A DNA stretch of 64,000 nucleotides from Rhodopirellula bahusiensis (lineage in GTDB: Bacteria > Planctomycetota > Planctomycetia > Pirellulales > Pirellulaceae). How positions within the stretch are numbered: position 1 is the stretch's first letter; each line of letters begins with the position of its first letter. The stretch spans positions 186,001-250,000 of the forward strand of contig NZ_NIZW01000002.1 of the NCBI RefSeq assembly GCF_002727185.1. The letters are read 5' to 3'. Below the pieces are notes generated by a model that ran no database searches, was not told the origin of the DNA, and saw nothing but the letters and a program-made list of their open reading frames with translations. Below, piece by piece: positions 8,921 to 18,508 of this stretch. Made by a program: the position numbers and the translations under genes.

Positions 8921-11146
8921 ATGCCCAGCGAAACTGCCGCGATTGTTTACACGCACACCGACGAAGCTCCCGCACTGGCGACTCGTTCGTTGCTGCCGAT
9001 CTTGAGGGCCTTCACCAGCGGCAGTGGTTTGTCGTTTGAGACCAAGGACATCTCTTTGGCCGGCCGCATTCTGGCCGGATTCGCGGATCGATTGCCGGCG
9101 GACAAGCAAGTCCCCGACGCGTTGGCCGAGCTGGGTGAGTTGGTCACAAAGCCCCACGCCAACGTGATCAAGTTGCCAAACATCAGCGCCTCGATCCCGC
9201 AATTGGTCGAAGCGATCACGGAACTGCAGGCTCAAGGGTACGACCTGCCCGACTTCCCTCAGGACCCCAAGACGGACGAAGAAAAATCGGTCCGAGCGAT
9301 CTACGCCAAGGTGCTCGGCAGCGCTGTCAATCCAGTGCTTCGAGAAGGCAACTCGGATCGTCGGGTTGCCGCTCCGGTCAAAGCTTACGCGCAAGCGAAC
9401 CCGCACTCGATGGGCGACTGGTCAGCTGATTCGAAGTCGCACGTGGCTCACATGAGCGAAGGCGACTTCTATGGCAGCGAAAAATCGGTGATCATGGACT
9501 CCGATGAGACCCTGCGCATCGAACATGTTGGTTCCACTGGTGACGTCACCGTTCTGCGAGACGGACTCAACGTCAAAGCAGGCGAGATCGTCGATTCGGC
9601 TCGCATGAGTGCTCGTCAATTGCGAGCGTTCTACGCCGAACAAATCGCGGATGCGAAGTCCAGCGGCGTTCTGTTCTCGTTGCACCTGAAGGCGACGATG
9701 ATGAAGGTCAGTGACCCCATCTTGTTTGGGCACTGCGTCAGCGTGATGTACGACCAATTGTTCGAAGAACATGGCGATGTGCTGGCCGCCGCGGGTGTCG
9801 ATCCCGATCAAGGCCTCGCGTCCGTGTTCGCCAAGGTGCAAGACTTACCGTCCGATCAACGTGCTTTGGTCGAAGGAACGCTTGTTGAGATTCAGTCGAG
9901 CCTGCCCGGGATCGCGATGGTCGACTCGGACAAAGGCATCACGAACTTGCACGTGCCCAGCGACGTGATCATCGACGCCTCAATGCCCGCTGCGATCCGC
10001 GCTGGTGGCAAAATGTGGGGAACCGATGGCAAGTTGCACGACATGAAAGCCGTCATTCCCGATCGTTGCTACGCCGGCGTCTATCAAGCCACGATCGACG
10101 ACTGCATCGCCAACGGCACCTTCGACGTCACCAAGATGGGCAGCGTTGCCAATGTTGGTTTGATGGCTAAGAAAGCCGAAGAGTACGGCTCGCACGACAA
10201 AACCTTCCGCGTGCCCGCCGACGGTCAGGTTCGCGTCGTTGACTCGGCTGGCAAAGAGTTGATGAGCCACGAGGTCGAAAAAGGCGACATTTGGCGTGCT
10301 TGCCAAACCAAAGATGTGGCGGTCAAAGATTGGGTACGGTTGGCGGTTTCGCGTTCGCGTGCCACCGGAGCACCCGCGATCTTTTGGCTGGATGAAAACC
10401 GTGCTCACGATCGCAACTTGATCGGCAAAGTCAATGAGTACCTGAAAGATCACGACACCGCCGGGTTGGATATCCAAGTTTTGGAACCCGCCGCTGCGAC
10501 TCGCCATGCTTGCGGTCGAGCTCGTGAGGGCAAAGACACGATCAGCGTGACCGGCAACGTGCTGCGAGATTACTTGACGGACTTGTTCCCGATTTTGGAA
10601 CTCGGCACCAGCGCAAAAATGCTGTCGATCGTCCCGTTGCTGGAAGGCGGTGGTTTGTTCGAAACCGGGGCCGGCGGATCGGCACCAAAACACGTCGAGC
10701 AGATCGTCAGCGAAAATCACTTGCGTTGGGATTCGCTCGGCGAGTTCCTTGCCTTGGCGGTATCGCTGGAAGACTTGGCTGAAAAAACCAGCAACGAAGA
10801 ATTCGCGGTACTGGCCAAGACGCTCGACGATGCCACGGGATTGTTCCTCAAAAACGACAAGTCACCATCCCGAAAAGTTGGTGAACTCGACAATCGCGGC
10901 AGCCATTTCTACTTAGCGTTGTACTGGGCAGAAGCCTTGGCGAAATGCGATCACGATGGTTTGAAATCGCGTTTCGAACCGATCGCGAAAGCCTTGTCAG
11001 ACAACGAAGCAAAGATTGTCGGCGAGCTGAATGATGCTCAAGGCGTCGAGGTTGATTTGGGTGGCTACTACCATCCCGACGAAGTCAAGGCTTGTGCGGC
11101 GATGCGACCCAGCACAACTCTCAACGCAATCATCGATGGTGTTTAG
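8921..11146 (+). CDS. icd: NADP-dependent isocitrate dehydrogenase, monomeric type
   Basis: With 741 residues this has the length of the monomeric isocitrate dehydrogenases (IDH-II, as in Azotobacter and Corynebacterium), not the 400-residue dimeric form. It converts isocitrate and NADP+ to 2-oxoglutarate, CO2 and NADPH in the citric acid cycle. The family blocks [41 protein letters not shown] and [10 protein letters not shown] are present. The ATG at 8921 is preceded by GAGG at a 5-base distance, one of the few good ribosome binding sites here. A short CCCCG/CGGGG hairpin lies in the leader at 8883-8898. Confidence 0.96.
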   Translation: MPSETAAIVYTHTDEAPALATRSLLPILRAFTSGSGLSFETKDISLAGRILAGFADRLPADKQVPDALAELGELVTKPHANVIKLPNISASIPQLVEAITELQAQGYDLPDFPQDPKTDEEKSVRAIYAKVLGSAVNPVLREGNSDRRVAAPVKAYAQANPHSMGDWSADSKSHVAHMSEGDFYGSEKSVIMDSDETLRIEHVGSTGDVTVLRDGLNVKAGEIVDSARMSARQLRAFYAEQIADAKSSGVLFSLHLKATMMKVSDPILFGHCVSVMYDQLFEEHGDVLAAAGVDPDQGLASVFAKVQDLPSDQRALVEGTLVEIQSSLPGIAMVDSDKGITNLHVPSDVIIDASMPAAIRAGGKMWGTDGKLHDMKAVIPDRCYAGVYQATIDDCIANGTFDVTKMGSVANVGLMAKKAEEYGSHDKTFRVPADGQVRVVDSAGKELMSHEVEKGDIWRACQTKDVAVKDWVRLAVSRSRATGAPAIFWLDENRAHDRNLIGKVNEYLKDHDTAGLDIQVLEPAAATRHACGRAREGKDTISVTGNVLRDYLTDLFPILELGTSAKMLSIVPLLEGGGLFETGAGGSAPKHVEQIVSENHLRWDSLGEFLALAVSLEDLAEKTSNEEFAVLAKTLDDATGLFLKNDKSPSRKVGELDNRGSHFYLALYWAEALAKCDHDGLKSRFEPIAKALSDNEAKIVGELNDAQGVEVDLGGYYHPDEVKACAAMRPSTTLNAIIDGV

Positions 11147-11238
11147 AGTCGTTCGCTTCCATCGCGAATTTTTTCACAACAACCTATAGCTCGGTGGTCC
11201 TCCACCGAGAGCAACCCCCGCGATCTCCCTCCCAGTTC

Positions 11239-12246
11239 ATGCCAGTCGACCCCACCCCAGTCCTTCAGTACATCAACGGCTTTCGATTCTCGAAGGTCAT
11301 GTTTGCCGCGGTTGAATTGGGCGTCTTTGACCGGCTGGACGATCAACCTCGTTCGGCGGAAGAGTTGGCAGCGGACCTGAAGTGCGATCCCGCGGCGATG
11401 AATCGCTTGCTCGATGGGCTGGTCGGGATGCAGTTGCTTTCGCGCGAATCGCAGTCGTATCGCAACACCAAACTGGCTTCGGAATTGCTGACGACGACCA
11501 GTCCGAACCGAATGACCGGCTACATCAAATTCAGCAACGATGTGAGCTGGAAGCTGTGGTCCCACTTCGAAAACGCTATTCGCGAAGGATCACATCGTTG
11601 GAAAGATGCCTACGGTTGGGACCAGCCCATTTTCAGCAGTTTCTTCGCCGATGATGCTGCCATGCGAGAGTTTTTGATGGGCATGCATGGCTACGGCGTG
11701 ATCAGTTCGCCGAAGGTGGTCCGCGCCGTTGATTTGTCACCGTTCAAGCACTTGGTCGATCTTGGCGGAGCCACCGGTCACCTGCCGATCGCAGCTTGCG
11801 AAGCCTACGAGTCACTGACCGCGACCGTGTTTGATCTGCCCGATGTGATTCCGCTGACCAAAGAGATCGTTGCTCAGTCATCCGTTTCCGATCGGATCGA
11901 TGTGACGGCGGGGGATTTCTTCGCCGATGAACTTCCCGAAGCCGATTTGATGTCGCTGGGTCGGATCCTGCACGATTGGTCCGACGAAAAGATTGATCGT
12001 TTGCTTGCGAAAATCTATGACCGGTTGCCGGAAGGCGGTGGTTTGCTGCTCGCGGAGATTCTGATCCAAGAAAATCGTGGCGGGCCGGATTGGGGGCAGA
12101 TGCAAGATCTCAACATGTTGGTTTGCACCGAAGGCCGTGAACGAACGCTCGGGGAATACGAAGCAATCTTACGCCGTGCAGGCTTCAGCAACGTGACCGG
12201 CCAAGTCACCGGCGCACCCGTCGATGCGGTGCTGGCCATCAAGTGA
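11239..12246 (+). CDS. SAM-dependent O-methyltransferase (HIOMT/COMT-like)
   Basis: The ATG at 11239 gives 335 residues. The N-terminal part (about 1-95) is the winged-helix dimerisation domain of plant-type O-methyltransferases (FDRLDDQPRSAEELAADL). The C-terminal part is the Rossmann methyltransferase with VDLGGATGHLPIA at 173-185 and the probable catalytic base His245 in RILHDWSDEKI. Relatives methylate hydroxyl groups of small aromatic compounds such as N-acetylserotonin, phenylpropanoids or polyketides. Substrate unknown. It lies 92 bp after icd on the same strand. The frame is open up to 11092, overlapping icd, but the extra residues are not conserved in type. Confidence 0.87.
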   Translation: MPVDPTPVLQYINGFRFSKVMFAAVELGVFDRLDDQPRSAEELAADLKCDPAAMNRLLDGLVGMQLLSRESQSYRNTKLASELLTTTSPNRMTGYIKFSNDVSWKLWSHFENAIREGSHRWKDAYGWDQPIFSSFFADDAAMREFLMGMHGYGVISSPKVVRAVDLSPFKHLVDLGGATGHLPIAACEAYESLTATVFDLPDVIPLTKEIVAQSSVSDRIDVTAGDFFADELPEADLMSLGRILHDWSDEKIDRLLAKIYDRLPEGGGLLLAEILIQENRGGPDWGQMQDLNMLVCTEGRERTLGEYEAILRRAGFSNVTGQVTGAPVDAVLAIK

Positions 12247-12265
12247 GCCAACTGGCCAGGTTGGT

Positions 12266-12298
12266 ACGCAGACGCGGGTTCGCTCCCGTTGGCTGCGT
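12266..12298. terminator. Two-way terminator hairpin between convergent genes
   Basis: ACGCAG (12266-12271) pairs with CTGCGT (12293-12298) and an inner CGGG (12275-12278) pairs with CCCG (12285-12288). It lies between the stop of the plus-strand methyltransferase and the stop of the minus-strand NADAR gene and could serve both. On the plus strand TTGTCTTG follows. Confidence 0.5.
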
Positions 12299-12335
12299 TG
12301 TCTTGCCCGCCTGCGACAGAACAGCGTCTCGCCAT

Positions 12336-12782
12336 TCAGCGAAGTTCTAACAGTTTGGTTCGGGTGTCCATCAGGATCCGGCCCAGCATGTTCTTTCCTT
12401 TGCCGTCTCCCCCATCGCCCCAGTAGTCATCGTTTGCTGTGTGCTCGATGATTTTCGCGTCGCCTGTCGCCAGTAGTAAGTCACGTAGTTCGTGGTGTTG
12501 CGTGAATTTCGCCATGACAGCTTCCCGCATGACGTTCACCTTCACGGATTCCCAGTCGCGTCGGAGCGTCCGTTTTCGGTCTCGTCCCATCCTTGCCGCC
12601 AGCATGGGCGAATTCGCTTTCCGGATTTCTTCTTGATCAGACTTTTCCAGGAACTTCATTGCTTGGAAGTAGTGCTCCGTCGTTGGCCAAATCTTCTTTC
12701 CGATTTGAATCGGATACCCCGCGAAGTTGGAGAATTCACCGTATTCGTCCGCGGTGCTGTAAAACTTGATCGGCTCTGACAT
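12336..12782 (-). CDS. NADAR family N-glycosidase (YbiA-like)
   Basis: The 148-residue product matches the NADAR family over its whole length: EFSNFAGYPI, KIWPTTEHYFQAMKF, an RxxW segment (RRDWESVKVNVM), LLATGDAKIIEHTANDDYWG and the end motif GKNMLGRILMDTR. Members cleave N-glycosidic bonds in riboflavin pathway intermediates (YbiA) or remove ADP-ribose from guanine, and some occur in NAD or anti-phage systems. Nothing nearby is a known ADP-ribosylation toxin, so a housekeeping damage-control role is more likely. Single gene, minus strand, 112 bp after the lactonase-like gene in the direction of transcription. Confidence 0.92.
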   Translation of the reverse strand: MSEPIKFYSTADEYGEFSNFAGYPIQIGKKIWPTTEHYFQAMKFLEKSDQEEIRKANSPMLAARMGRDRKRTLRRDWESVKVNVMREAVMAKFTQHHELRDLLLATGDAKIIEHTANDDYWGDGGDGKGKNMLGRILMDTRTKLLELR

Positions 12783-12894
12783 GACGATTGACTTGTTCGG
12801 GGACTGCGATTGCTAGGCAGACACAATGCTGGTTCGAAGGTTCGCATAACATGCTGTTCTAGCAAGAGAGCAACATTGGATCTCTTGTCGTTGT

Positions 12895-14037
12895 TCAGGG
12901 AGCGACGACCAAGTCACGTGCAGCGAGGTTCCAGTCGAGTTGGGCTGCTTCGGTGAGTTCGCCATTGCGGGCGATGCGATAAGCGGACAAGCGACGATCA
13001 CCGGTTTCGCTGACGAAGAGCAGTTTTTGGTCTGGAGACAGGTCGAGTTTCCATGGGATGTCGCCCACATGGCAACGAGCGACCAGGCTGAGTTTGCCTT
13101 CCACGTTGACGTCGAAGGTGAAGACGCTGTCTTGGTCGCTCACGAAATCGCGGACGGCGACGAACAAGCGTTTTCCATCGCGAGTGAGCACTAAATCGGA
13201 CGCATGCAAGCCACGTTTTCCATGAACGAACGGTGTGCGACGCGGCAGCGTGATCGCATGTTGAATATCGGTGAGTTGTCCGTCTTCTTGAATCTGATAG
13301 ACGCTGACACCGAGTTGTTGTTCATTGCTGAAGTAGACGATTGGAAGCGATGGGTGAAAGGCCGCGTGGCGTGGGCCAAACATTGCGGGGGGATCAGCAT
13401 TGAATGGTTGCAGAGGGACCAGTCCGCCCGTGGTTGCATCGAATCGAAATTGGAACAACGCGTTGTTGTTTTTGACACACGGGACATAGGCAAATTGATT
13501 GTCTGGCGTTGTCAGGATGCAATGAGCTTCTGTGTTCGGCGTTACAACAGATGAAGTGAGTTCTCCGACTTGGCCGCTGTCCTGGATCCGATAGGCTGCG
13601 ATGATCCCGTTGCGATAGTTGGCGGCCAGGAAGAATTTCCCACTGCGATCGATGCTGGTGTAGCCGGTTGGATGATCCAGTGACGACGTTGCGATCAACT
13701 GCATCTCGCCCGATGCGGTCGCTTGAATGGTCGCGGATGTCGGGACACCTTTGGCACCCGAACTGACGATCAATCGCTGGTGGTCTTGCTGCCACGCGAG
13801 GATGGAGGGTGTGAAGGGAAGTTCAAGCGAACTCTGGCGTTGGAATGAGACGTTGCTGTCTTGGCTTGTGACCATCCACTGAATGATTTCATTAGTAGGC
13901 GGTGAAGGTGCGAAAACGTGAAATGGTTCCGCACCTCGCGCGAGCATCGCTGAAAGGACGATCAGGTAGCAGCAGAGACAACAGCGAAGCATTGGGATGC
14001 GTCCTTCGGGACGGGCAAGGTTGGTGGGCGATTTCAT
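12895..14037 (-). CDS. Exported seven-bladed beta-propeller lactonase family protein
   Basis: The 380-residue product has a signal peptide (LRCCLCCYLIVLSAMLARGAEP, residues 17-38) and then repeated beta-propeller blades of the lactonase family PF10282: HPTGYTSIDRSGKFFLAANY, DNQFAYVPCVKNN, FHPSLPIVYFSNEQ, TRDGKRLFVAVRD and DLSPDQKLLFVSETG. Cytosolic relatives hydrolyse 6-phosphogluconolactone; exported planctomycete forms more likely act on other sugar lactones or serve as binding propellers. Start: Met1 at 14037 gives a 15-residue leader before the hydrophobic core; Met16 at 13992 is an equally good start for the signal peptide. Confidence 0.82.
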   Translation of the reverse strand: MKSPTNLARPEGRIPMLRCCLCCYLIVLSAMLARGAEPFHVFAPSPPTNEIIQWMVTSQDSNVSFQRQSSLELPFTPSILAWQQDHQRLIVSSGAKGVPTSATIQATASGEMQLIATSSLDHPTGYTSIDRSGKFFLAANYRNGIIAAYRIQDSGQVGELTSSVVTPNTEAHCILTTPDNQFAYVPCVKNNNALFQFRFDATTGGLVPLQPFNADPPAMFGPRHAAFHPSLPIVYFSNEQQLGVSVYQIQEDGQLTDIQHAITLPRRTPFVHGKRGLHASDLVLTRDGKRLFVAVRDFVSDQDSVFTFDVNVEGKLSLVARCHVGDIPWKLDLSPDQKLLFVSETGDRRLSAYRIARNGELTEAAQLDWNLAARDLVVAP

Positions 14038-14131
14038 ATTTTAGCTGCGAGACGTTGCCCAGGTTGGCCCTGTCGCAGTTCGAAGATGATTAGGATGAAG
14101 GCAAACTCACCCTTCAATCTGGAGACGTCGG

Positions 14132-15028
14132 ATGGCGAAAAGTTTCGCATCGGTTGCTTTGTTCATCGGCGTGTTGCTCGGCCGGTGTGCGGTTGCGCAG
14201 TCGGGTTTGGAGTTCAAGCTTCAGTCCCAATCGAAAACGGATGCCGGAGATTTTGTCATTCAGCACGACGAAGTGACTTGGGATCCGACTCAGACCGCAA
14301 TCATCGTTTGTGACGTGTGGGACTATCACCACTGCTTCAACGCGGTCGGTCGCCTGAATGAAATGGCACCGACGATGAATGAGGTCATTGCTGAATCGAG
14401 GCGTCGCGGTGTGACCATCATTCACGCTCCGAGTGGCTGCGTCGATTTCTACAAAAACACAGCAGGTCGCAAACGTGCGATGGAAGCACCTCTCGCGAGC
14501 AATCTGCCCGACGAGATTGGTGCGTGGTGTTACACCATTCCTGCGGAAGAAGATGCCAAGTATCCGGTGGATCAATCCGATGGTGGCGAGGACGACGATC
14601 CCGAAGAACACGCGGCTTGGGCGGCGAAGTTGGAGTCGATCGGTCGAGATCCAAAGCAGCCGTGGAAGCGTCAACTGAAAACAATCGAAATCGATGACTC
14701 AGCTGATTTCATTGGCGATCAAGGTGACGAGGTTTGGAACATTCTGGAGTCCAAGAAGATCGACAACGTCATCCTATTGGGCGTTCACACGAACATGTGC
14801 GTGCTTGGTCGACCGTTTGGGCTTCGTCAGATGGCAAAGAATGGAAAGAATGTGGTGCTGATGAGAGACATGACGGACTCGATGTACAACCCAAAGATGT
14901 GGCCCTACGTCAGTCACTTCGAAGGGACGCGGCGAGTGATTTCGCACATCGAGCGATACGTTTGCCCGACGATCACCAGCGACCAAGTCATCGGCGGTAC
15001 GCCATTTCGTTTTGCGGGTGATGAGTGA
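14132..15028 (+). CDS. Exported isochorismatase-fold cysteine hydrolase
   Basis: The 298-residue product begins with a signal peptide (SVALFIGVLLGRCAVAQ). The isochorismatase-like core follows: catalytic Asp in TAIIVCDVWDYH, Lys probably in RQLKTIEID, and the nucleophile Cys in GVHTNMCVLGR after the family cis-peptide region. Relatives include nicotinamidases, N-carbamoylsarcosine amidases and isochorismatases; export to the periplasm is unusual for these and is typical of planctomycete forms, whose substrate is not known. The ATG is preceded by GGAG at a 7-base distance. It is divergent from the lactonase-like gene, 94 bp apart. Confidence 0.85.
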   Translation: MAKSFASVALFIGVLLGRCAVAQSGLEFKLQSQSKTDAGDFVIQHDEVTWDPTQTAIIVCDVWDYHHCFNAVGRLNEMAPTMNEVIAESRRRGVTIIHAPSGCVDFYKNTAGRKRAMEAPLASNLPDEIGAWCYTIPAEEDAKYPVDQSDGGEDDDPEEHAAWAAKLESIGRDPKQPWKRQLKTIEIDDSADFIGDQGDEVWNILESKKIDNVILLGVHTNMCVLGRPFGLRQMAKNGKNVVLMRDMTDSMYNPKMWPYVSHFEGTRRVISHIERYVCPTITSDQVIGGTPFRFAGDE

Positions 15029-15073
15029 TTGTTCAGGCTTTCGTTGGAGCCGAGCCCGACTGTCACGCAACAA

Positions 15074-15181
15074 GTAGCCGACGGAGGCTCTCCGTCGGCA
15101 ATCAAGCGTTCTTGCTGGGGGAGATTGGACGGTTGCTTTGATTGTTTACGCTCATGCCGACCGAGGTCCTCGGTCGGCTAC
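15074..15181. repeat. Inverted pair of GTAG-type REP elements (BIME-like)
   Basis: Two palindromes in opposite orientation. The first has GTAG at 15074-15077 and a stem of 10 bp (15077-15086 with 15090-15099). The second has arms 15156-15166 and 15168-15178 and its GTAG on the minus strand (15178-15181). Both share the core GTAGCCGAC and differ in the inner stem bases with the pairing kept. The same pair recurs at 20233-20379. The rest of the 271-bp gap holds no visible gene. Confidence 0.75.
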
Positions 15182-15299
15182 ATGGGATGCTGGCCGGGGG
15201 CTTTTTATGGCTTCGCAGGCCGTGAGGTTTCAACCGTTCAACGTCTGGGCACGGTCGGTGTTGGGAATCAACTGTTCGTTGTGTCGTTTGTTTCTCACA

Positions 15300-16454
15300 T
15301 CATGCTTCGCTGTTGGCGAACAAATCAAATGGAAGCGTGCCGTATGGTTTGCCGTTGATCTGCAAAGTGACCGCGTGCCGGCCGGGATAGAGTGTGTACG
15401 TGGTTGCGTTGGCGTGCAGTCGGTGACGTTTGGTCAGTGAGACCGACTCGCCTTTTCCGAGTGGCAGGCTCTTGAGCTTGTGGACTTTGGGAGCTGTCGT
15501 TCCGTTGGCTTTGACGAAGTCGATGACGTAATCAATCATCAGTGATTCCGCTCGTTCAGCCGAGACGGTGAATGAGAATTCAATTGTGTCGCCCGGCCGA
15601 AGTTCGCCTGTCTTGAGTTCAAAATCAGAGACTTCAATCTTGGGGTTGTCGCGATAACCGAGGAACTTTAACGCGGGGGAGTGACCTTGTTTGATCAAGG
15701 TTCTCAACGCGTGGCGACTGATCCAGTCCAGCTCTTTGGGTGTTTGACACTGAGACGATTTCCATCCGCGAAGGGTTTGGAGGACGAGTTCGGGATGCGA
15801 TTTGGAAATGTCGTTGAGATGGTTGGCGACCGATCGGGTGACGTACCGCGTCGGGTCGGCGTGTAGTGTTTCGAGGAATGGCAGCGGAGTGGTGACGTCG
15901 ATGGTTAGCCGACGCGACCAGGGCAATTTCGGTCGTGTGCCTTCGCTGACTAAACGGCGGACGTGATAGTTGGAATCCGACGACCACTTCGAGAGTTCGG
16001 CGAGCGTCGCGTCCGGGTGAGCGTCGATGAAGGCGCGGATGGCGTCCTCCATTGAAAATCGCATCGTGATGGCTTTGAGAGTTTTTAGCGAGTGTCGCAG
16101 CTGTTTCCGCTCGAGCCCGTTGCGAACGACGAATTCCCCAAGCGGAGCGAAGATGAAGTCGCCGAAGTCGTCGTCGGTTCGTTTGGGATCCAGCGGCGGC
16201 GGCAGGGCCTCTCGAATTTGAGTGGCTGCGGTGGCAAAGTCATCGGAAAGATGAGTTTCAAGGACGCCGGCGATGTGGACGATCCGCTGTTTCAACTCGA
16301 GGTCCAAAAGGCCTCGCATGCACTGGCGCGTGAAAGCTTTGCCATCGAAGTTGCTGTCCGCGTTTTGGAATAAACTGCTGAGGTAGTTCACGCGGTCGCG
16401 ATTGAAGAGTTGATCCTTCAGACTGAATCCGCTGCCTGTTGTCGATGGGCTCAT
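15300..16454 (-). CDS. AlkC-like DNA glycosylase (HEAT repeats plus Ig-like domain)
   Basis: The 384-residue product has an all-helical N-terminal part of HEAT-like repeats (about 1-265), with YHVRRLVSEGTRPKLPW and RYVTRSVANHLNDISKSHPE, typical of the DNA_alkylation family (PF08713). About residues 270-380 form a beta-rich Ig-like domain. HEAT plus Ig-like is the layout known for AlkC, which removes N3-alkylated adenines without flipping the base. Its ATG overlaps the TGA of the upstream ogt gene (shared bases 16451-16454, ATGA), so translation is probably coupled. The neighbouring methyltransferase supports a repair role. Confidence 0.85.
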   Translation of the reverse strand: MSPSTTGSGFSLKDQLFNRDRVNYLSSLFQNADSNFDGKAFTRQCMRGLLDLELKQRIVHIAGVLETHLSDDFATAATQIREALPPPLDPKRTDDDFGDFIFAPLGEFVVRNGLERKQLRHSLKTLKAITMRFSMEDAIRAFIDAHPDATLAELSKWSSDSNYHVRRLVSEGTRPKLPWSRRLTIDVTTPLPFLETLHADPTRYVTRSVANHLNDISKSHPELVLQTLRGWKSSQCQTPKELDWISRHALRTLIKQGHSPALKFLGYRDNPKIEVSDFELKTGELRPGDTIEFSFTVSAERAESLMIDYVIDFVKANGTTAPKVHKLKSLPLGKGESVSLTKRHRLHANATTYTLYPGRHAVTLQINGKPYGTLPFDLFANSEA

Positions 16455-17101
16455 GGCTGTGTTCGCGTCGTCCTGGCTACGGAAAGTGATTCAGCTGGTG
16501 TGGTTTCGAATCCGGCGAGGTGGAGCTGGTTGTTCGCTGGTTCGACACTTCCACCGCTCACTTTCTTCTCTCGACGCAGGAGTTCTCGTTTGCGGTCCAA
16601 GCCCCAACGAAAGCCTGAGTCCTTGCCGTCCGAACGCACGGCACGATGACAGGGGATTGCCAGAGCGATTTGGTTTTGGCCGCAAGCGGCGCCAACGGCG
16701 CGGCTGGATCCAGGTGAGCCAATTCGGTCGGCAAGTTCTCGGTAGGTGACCGTTTCGCCAGGCTCGGTTTGCGCCAACTCGGTCCAGACCTGTTTCTGAA
16801 AGTCAGTGCCAAACAGATTGACTGGCAGACGGAGTGGTTCGGCCGGTTGTTCGATGAATTCGATGGCAGCGGCAAGCTCGGCTTGGAAAACGGACTTTGT
16901 TTCGACCCGTTTTCGGTTTGAGTGTGCAGTGGCCAAGTCAATGAGCAAGCTTTCCCGGTCATCACCGAGAGCCAAGTAGCTCACGCGCGTTTTGGAATTT
17001 CCGTCGCTAGTCCCAGCGATCAAGACTTGCCCTAGAGAGCATTCGCCGGTCGCGAAAATCAGCTGCGAATCATCAACGTTGGGAGCGATTGGTGGATTCA
17101 T
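16451..17101 (-). CDS. ogt: O6-alkylguanine-DNA methyltransferase
   Basis: The 216-residue product takes the alkyl group from O6-alkylguanine or O4-alkylthymine in DNA onto its own cysteine. The active site is intact: IALAIPCHRAV with the acceptor Cys, and SSRAVGAACGQNQ as the DNA-binding helix and arginine finger. The FQKQVWTELAQTEPGETVTYRELA segment is the family winged helix. About 35 residues beyond the usual C-terminus are unexplained. Start: ATG at 17101, overlapping the stop of the serine hydrolase gene by ATGA; the frame is open for 60 codons further but those are arginine-rich and unlike the family. Middle gene of a three-gene coupled operon. Confidence 0.92.
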   Translation of the reverse strand: MNPPIAPNVDDSQLIFATGECSLGQVLIAGTSDGNSKTRVSYLALGDDRESLLIDLATAHSNRKRVETKSVFQAELAAAIEFIEQPAEPLRLPVNLFGTDFQKQVWTELAQTEPGETVTYRELADRIGSPGSSRAVGAACGQNQIALAIPCHRAVRSDGKDSGFRWGLDRKRELLRREKKVSGGSVEPANNQLHLAGFETTPAESLSVARTTRTQP

Positions 17102-18297
17102 TGTTCGATTTCGATTGAACCTGATGCGGGTGATTCGCTGAAGGACGAAAGTTGCTGGGCGGCCCAGTCGGCGGCGATGGTTCCGATTTCGCCCGCGAGC
17201 GAATTGACGGAGCCTTTGCCGTTCGGGTGAACACGATTGCTGAGGAAGATGACGTACAACTTCAGTTCCGGGTCGATCCAAATAGCAGTGCCGGTGAAGC
17301 CGCCGTGTCCAAATGCGGCGTCGGTCATCGACTTGCCCCGGTTGGAAGAGTAACCGGATTGCTTGTCCCAGCCCAGGCTCCGCAGTTGAACTCGATCGGG
17401 CGAAGAACCGGGCACTTCGACGCCCGTTGTCATGGCATCGAAAGTGGCTGGTGAAAACAAATCCATGTCGTCGGACTGGCCCGCATTGACCAAGACGTTT
17501 GCAAGGATGGAGAGGTCGTCCGCGGTGCTGAACAATCCCGCGTGACCGGCAGTTCCGCCCAGAGCGTAGGCACGAGGATCATGAACTTCGCCTCGCATCC
17601 AGTGGCCGTCGCGTTGTTGGGTCGTCGCACACTGATCGTCATTCTCTCCTACCGGGCGGAAGCCGGTGTGCTTCATCTGGAGTGGTTCAAAGATGTTTTT
17701 TTGTGCGAATTCATTCAGAGGCTTCCCCGAGACTCGCTCGACCAATTCGCCGAGCACCATGAAGCCAACATCCGAGTATCGAAATCGCGTTCCCGGAGGA
17801 CTGCGAAGTTTCTGGTTCATCAGGTTGTCGATCGATTCGGCGTGAGTGCCCCGGTAGTCCGACATGCCGTTGTCGGGGATCAAACCTGAGGTGTGCAGAA
17901 GCAAGTGTTTGATCGTGACGGATTCTTTGTCTTGGCCAGCGAATTCGGGAAGGTATTTGCTGACGGGATCGTCGACGGAAAGTTTGCCTTGATCGACCAG
18001 CATCATCACGCTGTTGGCCGTCGCGATCGGCTTCGTGAGCGACGCAAGGTCGAAGACGGTGTCGACTGTCATTGGAACTTGACTTGGTTGAACCTGGCGA
18101 TTTCCAAACGCGGATTGATAGACCGTTTGTCCGTCGAATCCGACTGTCACGACTGCTCCGGGACATTTGTTGGCGTCGATGCCCTGCTTCACGATCTGCT
18201 CCACACGTTCCGACGGGAAGTCTTCCGCGTGGCAGGTGTAAGTGGTTGTGATGGCCAGGAACAGGACGGCCGCGAAGCGTGCAAGGAGTTGGTTCAT
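17098..18297 (-). CDS. Exported serine hydrolase, class C beta-lactamase fold
   Basis: The 399-residue product has a signal peptide (LLARFAAVLFLAITTTYTCHAED) and the beta-lactamase/transpeptidase-like fold PF00144. The nucleophile motif is SLTK (in FDLASLTKPIATA), the second motif is YSD in FRYSDVGFMVLGELV where the family often has YxN, and HGGFTGT stands for the KTG motif. Relatives are esterases, D-aminopeptidases or penicillin-binding proteins; no substrate can be named. The gene is the first of three with ATGA overlaps (hydrolase, ogt, alkC), an odd link between a periplasmic enzyme and DNA repair. The divergent sulfatase gene starts 211 bp away. Confidence 0.88.
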   Translation of the reverse strand: MNQLLARFAAVLFLAITTTYTCHAEDFPSERVEQIVKQGIDANKCPGAVVTVGFDGQTVYQSAFGNRQVQPSQVPMTVDTVFDLASLTKPIATANSVMMLVDQGKLSVDDPVSKYLPEFAGQDKESVTIKHLLLHTSGLIPDNGMSDYRGTHAESIDNLMNQKLRSPPGTRFRYSDVGFMVLGELVERVSGKPLNEFAQKNIFEPLQMKHTGFRPVGENDDQCATTQQRDGHWMRGEVHDPRAYALGGTAGHAGLFSTADDLSILANVLVNAGQSDDMDLFSPATFDAMTTGVEVPGSSPDRVQLRSLGWDKQSGYSSNRGKSMTDAAFGHGGFTGTAIWIDPELKLYVIFLSNRVHPNGKGSVNSLAGEIGTIAADWAAQQLSSFSESPASGSIEIEQ

Positions 18298-18508
18298 GGT
18301 GCTGAAATTGAAATTCAGAGGTCGGAGAGCATAAATGGCGGTGTGACAAAGAATCTGAGTCGTCGCTAGTTTACAATGGCTGGCCGGCGAGGAGTGACGG
18401 GGGCGTTTCGGTTGATGCCGGATCGTACCCGAAACTGCCCGAACGATTGACTAAGGGAGGATTCTCCCTTCCCGCCCATTTTCTTCCCCACCGATTGATT
18501 GAGTCAGC

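Noticed and set aside
6918-8975. Long open frame on the minus strand opposite the ACP and FAD oxidoreductase genes
   Set aside because: It follows the codon pattern of the plus-strand genes in mirror form and its translation is Arg/His/Val-rich without family features. The plus-strand ACP and oxidoreductase are certain.
11092-11238. Longer start of the O-methyltransferase overlapping icd
   Set aside because: The extra 49 residues are not methyltransferase-like, and the ATG at 11239 gives the normal N-terminal domain.
16991-17281. Longer start of ogt inside the serine hydrolase gene
   Set aside because: The extra residues are Arg-rich shadow sequence, and the ATG at 17101 overlaps the upstream stop as in the next gene pair.
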